Positions 1 through 5,487 of a stretch of 6,271 bases of DNA are shown here, piece after piece. Location of the stretch: assembly GCA_001873585.1 (NCBI GenBank), contig MNZL01000154.1:1-6271 (forward strand), in the 5' to 3' direction. A model generated the notes under the pieces. It saw only the letters and a list, made by a program, of their open reading frames with translations, was not told where the DNA came from and ran no database searches. Position numbers and translations under genes: made by a program. Within the stretch, counting starts at the first letter, position 1; each line of letters opens with the position of its first letter. This DNA comes from Rhodobacterales bacterium CG2_30_65_12. Its GTDB lineage: Bacteria > Pseudomonadota > Alphaproteobacteria > Rhodobacterales > Rhodobacteraceae.

Positions 1-2457
1 GGCGGCAACGGCGGGGCGAACGCGCGCCGCGATTTCATCCATCACGGCGGCGGAGGCCGGGCCGGGTGCGCTCACCTCGCCGTCGATCAGGCGAGATGCA
101 AACAGCTCCAGCCGCTCCACCGTATCGCCGTGAGAACGCCAGGCACCGGGGGCGGCAAGCGCATCGGGACGCGACCCCGGCCACGGCGCGGCCATGTCGC
201 AATCGAGCGGGTCAAACCCCAGCGCAAAATCGGCGGCCAGAGCGCGCGGCAACGCGGCGTTGCCCCCCTGCCCCTGCCCCCGTGGCACACGCACCAGCGC
301 CTGCACCAGATCGCGCTCAAGCCGCCCCTCGGGAGAAAGGCCAAACACATGCAGCCCGTCGCGGATCTGCGCTTCCTTCAGCTCGCAAAGATAGGCGTCG
401 AGCTTGGCGAGGTCGGTCATCTCATCCTCGCCCTTCATGCCAACATCGGCATCGAGCCCGGTGGCCGCGCTGAGAGTGAGAATTTCCTGGCGCAAATGCG
501 CGATCCGGCGTGGGTCCACCCCGGCAGCCTCATAATATTCGTCCACCAGCGCTTCGAGGTCTTTCATCGGGCCATAGGTATCGGCCCGGGTGAGTGGCGG
601 CGTGAGGTGGTCAACGATCACCGCCTGCGCCCGGCGCTTGGCCTGGGTGCCTTCACCGGGATCGTTGACGATGAACGGATAGATATGCGGCATCGGCCCC
701 AGCACCGCCTCGGGCATGCAGCCCGCACTGAGCGCCAGCGCCTTGCCCGGCAGCCATTCGAGGTTGCCATGCTTGCCCATGTGCACAATGGCATCGGCGC
801 GGAAGTCATGCCGCAGCCAGGAATAGAAGGCGAGGTAATTGTGCGGTGGGACGAGGTCGGGGGAATGATAGGTGTCGGTCGGGTCAACGTTGTAGCCGCG
901 GGCGGGCTGAAGGCCGACGACGATATTGCCAAAGCAAAGCACCGAGAGCTTGAACCGCCCGCAATCGACCTCGCCGGACTGATAAAACGGATCAGCTTCG
1001 GGTGGCCCCCACCGATCCACAATAGCCGCGCGGGTGGCGTCCGGGAGCTGGCCGAAGAAGATCTGGTAGTCGGCCATGGAAAACTCGACGCCGCCCTGCC
1101 GCTCCGCCCGGTCGGTGAGCCAGTTGGTTGGCCCGGCGAGGATCGCCTGCATCAGCGCATCGCTGCTATCGGGCGCGCCGGTCACGCGGTAGCCCGCCTG
1201 TGCCAGCAGCCCAAGCGTGTGCACGGTGGCCGCCGGGGTATCGAGCCCCACGCCATTGGCCAGCCGCCCATCCTTGTTGGGGTAATTGGCGAGCACCAGC
1301 GCCACCCTGCGCTCAGCCTCGGGCTTGGCGCGAAGCCGCGCCCAGTTGGCGGTGAGATCGGCAACGAAGTCCACCCGGTCGGCGCGCGACCGGTAGGTGG
1401 CAATGGGGCACTCGGTGGCCGTGTCAAACCACGCCTCGCCCTTGAAGCTGATCGCGCGCGTGAGCACCCGGCCATCGACTTCCGGTAGAGCCACGTTCAT
1501 GGCGATATCGCGCGCGGAAAGGCCGGTGAGCCCCGCCTCCCACACCGCCTCCGCGCCACCCGAAAGCACCACCTGAAACACAGGAGCCGCGTTCGCAGCA
1601 GGCATGGCGAGCGGGTTTGTCGGGCCGGTGTCGCCATCGTGCGGGCTGCCGACGGCAAAGGATGTCGCGTTCAGGATCATGCTCGGCGGAGCGGCGCTGA
1701 ACAGCGCCGCAAGCGTGGCGGCGGAGACCGGATCTTTCAGCGAGGCGACGAAGACGGGGAGCGGGTTGAGCCCGCGCACCCTGAGCGCCTCGGTGAGCTT
1801 GGCGATCGGGTCGAGCCCGCCGCCCTGCACAAGCGCGCGGTAGAAGACGATCGGCACAACCGGCGCGCCATCCGTCCAATGCGCGCGCACAGCGGCAAGA
1901 TCGGCGACCCCGGCACCGGGCCAATAGACGCCGGCGCGCAGCAGCGGACGGGCCGGCTCAGGGCGCTCACCGCCGTCGAGCAGGGCGCGGGCATAGTTGA
2001 TAAAATTCACTGCATTTTCCGGCCCACCCTCAACCAGATAGGCCCAGAGCGCATCATACGCCTCGTCGGGCACGGTGGAGAGACGGCGCAAATCCGGGTC
2101 GGGCTTGTCGTCGCCGGGCAGGAGCGCAAGCGGCACTCCGGCTTCATGCAGATGCGCGGCGTATTGCTCGACGCCGTAGCGCCAATAGCCGATCCCGCCG
2201 AGCACCCGCGCCACCACGAGGCGCGATTTGCTGGCACAGACGTCGATATGCAGATCGACCGACATCGGGTGGCAAAGATGGCTGAGGTTGGCGAGCCTCA
2301 GCGTGGGGGCAGCGTCCATCGCGGCGCGCGCTTCGGCGAGCGCGGCCAGCTCGGTATCGGCGGCAGAGATGAACACCACGTCGGCCGGGGACTGGCCGAG
2401 ATCAACCGGATCGCGGCCATCGTCGATCTGCCCGGGGGTGGCGGCAAGCAGGTGCAT
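1..2457 (-). CDS. cobN: Cobaltochelatase large subunit CobN (3' end outside window)
   Basis: CobN is the large, porphyrinoid-binding subunit of the ATP-dependent cytoplasmic CobNST complex, which inserts Co(II) into hydrogenobyrinic acid a,c-diamide in the aerobic B12 pathway. The frame is open for 819 codons from an ATG whose product begins MHLLAATPGQ and runs off the left edge; the family is usually about 1,200-1,300 residues, so roughly two thirds is present. Visible family signatures are LGGIGYWRYG (residues 86-95), PVVPIVFYRAL (199-209), HMGKHGNLEWLPGK (559-572) and PGEGTQAKRR followed by DHLTPP (600-621). The last two are hallmarks of the CobN/BchH chelatase family; B12-pathway context, with cobW and cbiM nearby, favours CobN over magnesium chelatase BchH. 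GGAGG at 2467-2471 lies 9 bases before the chosen ATG; an in-frame ATG at 2484 would add nine residues but lacks such a site. No frameshift or stop was seen. CobS and CobT are not in the window. Confidence 0.96.
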   Translation of the reverse strand, partial: MHLLAATPGQIDDGRDPVDLGQSPADVVFISAADTELAALAEARAAMDAAPTLRLANLSHLCHPMSVDLHIDVCASKSRLVVARVLGGIGYWRYGVEQYAAHLHEAGVPLALLPGDDKPDPDLRRLSTVPDEAYDALWAYLVEGGPENAVNFINYARALLDGGERPEPARPLLRAGVYWPGAGVADLAAVRAHWTDGAPVVPIVFYRALVQGGGLDPIAKLTEALRVRGLNPLPVFVASLKDPVSAATLAALFSAAPPSMILNATSFAVGSPHDGDTGPTNPLAMPAANAAPVFQVVLSGGAEAVWEAGLTGLSARDIAMNVALPEVDGRVLTRAISFKGEAWFDTATECPIATYRSRADRVDFVADLTANWARLRAKPEAERRVALVLANYPNKDGRLANGVGLDTPAATVHTLGLLAQAGYRVTGAPDSSDALMQAILAGPTNWLTDRAERQGGVEFSMADYQIFFGQLPDATRAAIVDRWGPPEADPFYQSGEVDCGRFKLSVLCFGNIVVGLQPARGYNVDPTDTYHSPDLVPPHNYLAFYSWLRHDFRADAIVHMGKHGNLEWLPGKALALSAGCMPEAVLGPMPHIYPFIVNDPGEGTQAKRRAQAVIVDHLTPPLTRADTYGPMKDLEALVDEYYEAAGVDPRRIAHLRQEILTLSAATGLDADVGMKGEDEMTDLAKLDAYLCELKEAQIRDGLHVFGLSPEGRLERDLVQALVRVPRGQGQGGNAALPRALAADFALGFDPLDCDMAAPWPGSRPDALAAPGAWRSHGDTVERLELFASRLIDGEVSAPGPASAAVMDEIAARVRPAVAA

Positions 2458-2494
2458 CAGCCGCGGCCTCCGGACAGGGGGCATGGGCGGGTTT

Positions 2495-2519
2495 GAGTAT
2501 TTTTGCCAAGAAAAAAGGG
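2495..2519. other. AT-rich intergenic motif, GAGTATTTTTGCCAAG type
   Basis: The stretch between the divergent cobN and the small plus-strand gene holds a sharply AT-rich block in GC-rich surroundings: GAGTATTTTTGCCAAG followed by six A and then GGG. A T5 run (2500-2504) and an A6 run (2511-2516) flank GCCAAG, giving an imperfect palindrome. From memory, very similar strings recur at gene borders in Rhodobacteraceae genomes; I could not check this. It may be part of a promoter region for either gene, but I cannot place convincing -35 and -10 boxes. The rest of 2458-2621 shows only the cobN ribosome binding site and the leader of the small gene. Confidence 0.4.
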
Positions 2520-2621
2520 AGTGGCTTGCGCGCGCAGGCGAGTTCGGGCAAGAGACTTGACCAACAGCTGCATCGAGGAAAGACGCGAGCGATGGATTAC
2601 AAGGCAGCAGGAGCGCCGAAA

Positions 2622-2756
2622 ATGGCCAGAAAAGCCCCCCGCCACGTCGAGCACAACGCGCGCGGCAGCGAGAAGAATCCCTTTCGCAAAGCCGAGACCA
2701 AAGCCGAGCTTCTGGCCCGGATGAAGGCTGCCGCCGAAGCGCGCAAGGGCAAGTAG
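2622..2756 (+). CDS. Small basic protein, 44 residues, function unknown
   Basis: The function is unknown. The product starts MARKAPRHVEHNARG and is strongly basic: 7 Lys and 6 Arg against 5 Glu and no Asp. The C-terminal half, from about residue 24, reads as an Ala/Lys/Glu-rich amphipathic helix (AETKAELLARMKAAAEA). There is no signal peptide, membrane segment or cysteine. The start was chosen because AGGAG at 2609-2613 sits 8 bases before ATG 2622. An in-frame ATG at 2592 (54 residues) has GAGGAA 11 bases upstream and is the alternative; a TTG at 2493 would give 87 residues but crosses the AT-rich motif and is unlikely. I recall similar short proteins in Rhodobacterales, so it is probably real. 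It points away from cobN and converges on the GNAT gene 35 bases away. Nucleic acid or ribosome binding would suit the charge, but that is a guess. Confidence 0.68.
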   Translation: MARKAPRHVEHNARGSEKNPFRKAETKAELLARMKAAAEARKGK

Positions 2757-2791
2757 CCGCGCAAACGCCTGGCTGTGGTGTGTCGTGCTCA

Positions 2792-3247
2792 TCACCCGAG
2801 CCGCTTTTCCATGAACAGAGACGAGGGTGCGTTGGGGTAGTCGCCGAACGGGCCACGCGCGGTGAAGCCGGCGCTGGCATAGAGCTGGTGTGCGGCGCGC
2901 AGGTGATTGCCGGTTTCCAGCATCAGCGCGGGCAGGCTGCGGGCGCGCGCTTCCTGCTCCAGACGCGCCAGTAGCGCCGCGCCCACGCCGAGGCCGCGCG
3001 CCGACTCGGCCACGAACATGGATTTTACCTCGCCATATTCGCCCTTGTCGGCGAGCGCGGCGGTGCCGACGGTCTCGCCCAAGCGCCGGGCCACGAAAAA
3101 CGCGATATCCAGCGCGGTGAGCGCGTCGATATCGAGGTAGAAATTGTCTTGCGGTGGAAACAGGCTTTGCATCAGCGCGTGGCTCTGCTTGAGCAGCGCC
3201 GTGGCGCCGGGCGCGCGTGGATCGCCTTTTTCCACTGTCAGGCTCAT
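2792..3247 (-). CDS. GNAT-family N-acetyltransferase
   Basis: This is a 151-residue protein of the Gcn5-related acetyltransferase fold, predicted to move an acetyl group from acetyl-CoA to an unknown amine, in the cytoplasm. The acetyl-CoA pyrophosphate-binding motif A is visible as RGLGVG at residues 84-89, after the strand GEVKSMFVA (72-80). The LMLETG strand (108-113), LYASAGF (122-128) and a C-terminal SSLFMEKRL (142-150) complete the fold. The pattern GE(V/I)KSM, LETG, P-F-x-D-Y and SxFM resembles Bacillus YsnE-like proteins, as I remember them; substrate cannot be inferred. Its ATG overlaps the cobW stop codon as ATGA (3244-3247) and it has only a weak ribosome binding site (CAGG, about 10 bases upstream), so translation is probably coupled to cobW. 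It appears to be the last gene of the cbiM-cobW unit; no convincing terminator is visible in the 35-base gap to the convergent small gene. Confidence 0.9.
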   Translation of the reverse strand: MSLTVEKGDPRAPGATALLKQSHALMQSLFPPQDNFYLDIDALTALDIAFFVARRLGETVGTAALADKGEYGEVKSMFVAESARGLGVGAALLARLEQEARARSLPALMLETGNHLRAAHQLYASAGFTARGPFGDYPNAPSSLFMEKRLG

Positions 3248-4302
3248 GCCGAAAGCGCCTGCGTGATCGCCGCGTGGTCGAGCCCGGCCTGGCCGATTAC
3301 CACCAGCCTTGTGGCGCGCGGGGATTCGCCGAAGGGCTGATCGAAATAGGTTTCTACCCGTGGCCCCACCGCCTGAAGCGCGAGCCGCATCGGCTTGCCC
3401 GAAACCGCGACAAAACCCTTGAGGCGCAGGATGTCATGCGCCCGGATCACGCCCGCCACCTGTTGGGCGAAGGTGGCCGGATCGGCCACCTCGGCGCGCT
3501 CGACGACGAAGGTTTCGAAATCGTCGTGGTGGTGGTGTTCGTGATCGTCGTCCCGATCATCGGTGTCGTTGTGGTGATGATGGTGGTGGCCCTCGTCGCG
3601 GCCGTCCATGTTGGCCTCCGCCTCGGCGCCCTGCCCCAGCACCACGTCCACCGGCAGCTTGCCCATCACCGACCGCACCACGTGCACCCCGGGCCGCGCC
3701 TCGCCCATGAGCCTGGCCACCAGCGCATCGGCCTGCATCTCGCCCAGCAGATCGGCCTTGTTGACCACGATCATGTCGGCCGCCGCGATCTGATCTTCGA
3801 ACAGCTCCGAGAGCGGGGTTTCATGGTCGAGGGTGTCGTCAGCCTTGCGCTGTGCCTCGACGGCGGCGAGATCGGCGGCAAACACCCCCTCCGCCACCGC
3901 CTTGCCGTCAACCACCGTCACCACGCCATCGACCGTTACCCTGGTGGCGATCTGCGGCCATTGGAACGCACGCACCAAAGGTTGCGGCAGGGCCAGGCCG
4001 GAGGTTTCGATCACGATATGGTCGGGCGCGTCGGGGCGGGCCAGCAGGGCTTCCATCGTCGGGATGAAATCCTCGGCCACGGTGCAACAGATGCAGCCGT
4101 TGGACAGCTCGAAGATATCGTCGTCGGAACAGGTTTCATCGCCGCAGCCCTTGAGGATATCGCCATCGATACCGAGATCGCCAAATTCGTTGATGATGAG
4201 GGCAATCCGCTTGCCTTTCGCGTTGTCGAGCAAGTGGCGGATGAGGGACGTCTTGCCGGCGCCGAGAAAGCCGGTGACGACGGTGGCGGGGATCTTCTTC
4301 AT
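3244..4302 (-). CDS. cobW: CobW, cobalt metallochaperone GTPase
   Basis: This is a 352-residue COG0523 G3E-family GTPase. CobW of the aerobic B12 pathway is known to bind Co(II) together with Mg-GTP and is proposed to supply cobalt to CobNST. Visible parts: Walker A GFLGAGKT (11-18), NEFGDLGIDG (38-47), the metal-binding CxCC motif in NGCICC (C70, C72, C73), ETSGLALP (99-106), the guanine-specificity motif NKAD (181-184), a His/Asp-rich segment (239-259) with a run of six His then HEHHHH, and the C-terminal domain ending near QALSA. The start is ATG 4302 because GGAG (4310-4313) lies 7 bases upstream and the product begins MKKIPATVVTGFLGAGKT as expected; a GTG at 4338 would add 12 residues that overlap a hairpin. 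Position between cbiM and the coupled GNAT gene, with cobN downstream on the same strand, separates it from zinc-related COG0523 members such as those near zur targets. Confidence 0.95.
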   Translation of the reverse strand: MKKIPATVVTGFLGAGKTSLIRHLLDNAKGKRIALIINEFGDLGIDGDILKGCGDETCSDDDIFELSNGCICCTVAEDFIPTMEALLARPDAPDHIVIETSGLALPQPLVRAFQWPQIATRVTVDGVVTVVDGKAVAEGVFAADLAAVEAQRKADDTLDHETPLSELFEDQIAAADMIVVNKADLLGEMQADALVARLMGEARPGVHVVRSVMGKLPVDVVLGQGAEAEANMDGRDEGHHHHHHNDTDDRDDDHEHHHHDDFETFVVERAEVADPATFAQQVAGVIRAHDILRLKGFVAVSGKPMRLALQAVGPRVETYFDQPFGESPRATRLVVIGQAGLDHAAITQALSA

Positions 4303-4328
4303 TGCGAGGCTCCGAAAAACAGGAACGG

Positions 4329-4350
4329 CCGGGGCCACAACGGGCCCCGG
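4329..4350 (-). terminator. Strong hairpin between cbiM and cobW; attenuator or weak terminator
   Basis: The inverted repeat CCGGGGCC / GGCCCCGG (4329-4336 and 4343-4350) forms a perfect 8-bp all-GC stem with a 6-base loop, 25 bases after the cbiM stop codon. Read on the minus strand it is followed, after about 10 bases, by a run of five T (TGTTTTTC, around 4315-4321). That distance is too long for a classical intrinsic terminator, so it may cause partial termination, stabilise the upstream mRNA, or have no role. The cobW ribosome binding site follows directly. Confidence 0.45.
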
Positions 4351-4374
4351 CGCATCATCTCAAAGGGGAAGCGC

Positions 4375-5040
4375 TCAGGCGTAGAGGCGCGGGGTGACGA
4401 GGCCAGAGCTCTCAAGCCCGCGCATCGTCTTGGCAACGGCAAGCACGGCAAGGTCGATCAGCGGCTCAAGCAGCACCACCAGCATATAGGCGCCGGCAAA
4501 AGTGGCCACGCCTTGCCACGCCGCGAAGCCCTGACCGTAGAAAGCCCAGAACGCGACCCAGGTGACGATCCCACCCTGGTAGGCGGTCGAGAGCCGGAGC
4601 ACCTGGCCGTAGCTGAGATCGACATAAGCCGTGCCGGGGGCGATGATCCGGCGCGCCAGCGCGGCCATGGCAAACAGCGGCACCAAGAGCGTGGTGACGT
4701 TGGCGGCATAGTTTGGCAGATCGAACGGCGCGAAGAACAGCCCCTGCAGCAGCAGCCCGAGCGTGAGGCCGATCGCCGCCGGAGCGGCGCCAAGCGTGAG
4801 CAACAGGGTTGAGCCGAGGATCAGGTGGACCTCCGACACGCCCACCGGCGGGTGCGGCAGAAGCTGGAAAAAGCTCAGAACGGCACCGGTGGCAATCAGC
4901 CCGCGCGCGGCGAGTGAGGCAGTGGATGAGGTCTTGACCGTATCACGCGCAAGCTTTGCGGTGTAGAGGCCAGCGGCGGCGCTGGTTGCGAAGGCGAGCA
5001 CCATCTTGGTGCCGTCAACAAGTCCGGGGGCGATATGCAT
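4375..5040 (-). CDS. cbiM: CbiM-type cobalt transporter membrane subunit
   Basis: The 221-residue product belongs to the CbiM/NikM family, the substrate-specific (S) membrane component of ECF-type cobalt or nickel importers. It begins MHIAPGLVDG; in this family the N-terminal Met and His2 take part in metal binding, and a second histidine in the GxSxVHLxLG segment contributes (here PVGVSEVHLILG, H72; H63 is also near). About six hydrophobic segments are visible, roughly at residues 13-31, 45-62, 72-103 (probably two), 114-128, 158-172 and 178-203. The conserved loop LLQGLFFAPFDLPNYAANVTTLLVP (97-121, quoted in part by its ends LLQGLFF and TTLLVP) supports the family. AAAGGAGA lies 8 bases before ATG 5040. 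The frame stays open to 5310, but upstream lies inside the riboswitch, so the longer form is rejected. The riboswitch and the adjacent cobW argue for cobalt rather than nickel. No CbiN, CbiQ or CbiO is in the window. Confidence 0.92.
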   Translation of the reverse strand: MHIAPGLVDGTKMVLAFATSAAAGLYTAKLARDTVKTSSTASLAARGLIATGAVLSFFQLLPHPPVGVSEVHLILGSTLLLTLGAAPAAIGLTLGLLLQGLFFAPFDLPNYAANVTTLLVPLFAMAALARRIIAPGTAYVDLSYGQVLRLSTAYQGGIVTWVAFWAFYGQGFAAWQGVATFAGAYMLVVLLEPLIDLAVLAVAKTMRGLESSGLVTPRLYA

Positions 5041-5056
5041 ATTGCTGTCTCCTTTG

Positions 5057-5073
5057 CCCGTCTCCCCGACGGG
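5057..5073 (-). promoter_or_regulatory. Hairpin before the cbiM ribosome binding site, likely expression platform
   Basis: On the minus strand CCCGTC (5073-5068), loop GGGGA and GACGGG (5062-5057) form a perfect 6-bp stem between the aptamer and the AAAGGAGA ribosome binding site, ending one base before it. There is no T-run after it, so it does not look like a transcription terminator. A structure at this place suits translational control, for instance a regulatory hairpin whose loop contacts the aptamer, as known for other cobalamin riboswitches. This role is inferred. Confidence 0.5.
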
Positions 5074-5086
5074 TGGGTTGATGTGT

Positions 5087-5274
5087 GCACGGCAGGTCTC
5101 CTGGCTCGCGGGTCGATGCGCCTTGCCGCCTTCCCGGGGGCTGCCCCAGTGGCATTTGGCTGGCGCTCTCCGCATACAGTCGCGGGGGCGGCTGCGGCTT
5201 TGGGCCCCGAAATGGGTCACCCGATCCGCATTCCCTATTCTCCCTGGGCGCTTTGCGCTCGGTGGGAACCATGC
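5087..5274 (-). ncRNA. Cobalamin (B12) riboswitch upstream of cbiM
   Basis: Conserved elements appear in the right order on the minus strand: 5' P1 strand GCATGGT (5274-5268), AATAGGGAA (about 5239-5231), CCCGCGACTG (5186-5177), GCCACTGGGG (5153-5144), GGGAAGGCG (5135-5127) and the B12 box AGCCAGGAGACCTGCC (5106-5091). The box is followed by GTGC, closing P1 with GCAT at the 5' end, much as GCCGGTC pairs with GACCTGCCGGC in the E. coli btuB leader. It should bind adenosylcobalamin or a related form and lower cbiM (and probably cobW and GNAT) expression when B12 is plentiful. The arm at 5193-5230 is larger than usual. The boundaries are set by the P1 pairing and could shift by a few bases. Confidence 0.95.
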
Positions 5275-5281
5275 TCTTTCT

Positions 5282-5310
5282 TTGTGACGTGTGAGCGGGC
5301 ACTGCGTCAA
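5282..5310 (-). promoter_or_regulatory. Putative promoter of the riboswitch-cbiM-cobW transcript
   Basis: On the minus strand TTGACG (5310-5305) matches five of six bases of the -35 consensus. After a 17-base spacer comes TCACAA (5287-5282), a poor -10 box. Transcription would begin near 5275, one base before the 5' end of the aptamer P1 stem, and that agreement is the main support. Confidence 0.4.
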
Positions 5311-5422
5311 GCGCGATTATGCGGCCAAGGTAACAGGGCCGACAGGGGAATAGAGCCGACGGGGGCAAGCCAAGATATTGTGGATTACCCCGCACACCCA
5401 GCCACATCCTGTAGCGCGCGCG

Positions 5423-5451
5423 TTGACTCTACGCCAGCACCCCCGGAAAAT
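5423..5451 (+). promoter_or_regulatory. Putative smc promoter
   Basis: TTGACT (5423-5428), a 17-base spacer and GAAAAT (5446-5451; four of six matches to TATAAT) lie 37 bases before the smc start codon. The sequence has the right spacing and orientation, but this is a pattern match only. The remaining divergent region 5311-5422 holds a short GC-rich direct repeat and no gene that I can support. Confidence 0.35.
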
Positions 5452-5487
5452 GGAGGATAAACAAGAATCACAAAGGGCAGGCCCGGG

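Noticed and set aside
130..1488. Long plus-strand open frame (452 codons) opposite cobN
   Set aside because: It is antisense to a clean, motif-bearing cobN frame; long mirror frames are common in high-GC DNA, and the product shows no recognisable domain.
2493..2621. TTG start giving an 87-residue version of the small basic protein
   Set aside because: It would translate the AT-rich intergenic motif, and no ribosome binding site precedes it; ATG 2622 has AGGAG at ideal spacing.
3217..4812. 531-codon plus-strand open frame
   Set aside because: It spans the antisense of both cobW and cbiM and the gap between them. Its low-complexity Val and His stretches are products of reverse-reading the real genes.
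5041..5310. N-terminal extension of cbiM to 311 residues
   Set aside because: The added 90 residues are translated from the riboswitch and expression platform. The family begins at MHI and a strong ribosome binding site precedes ATG 5040.
5379..5387. DnaA-box-like TGTGGATTA upstream of smc
   Set aside because: It has one mismatch to TGTGGATAA, stands alone, and has no AT-rich unwinding region or replication gene beside it.
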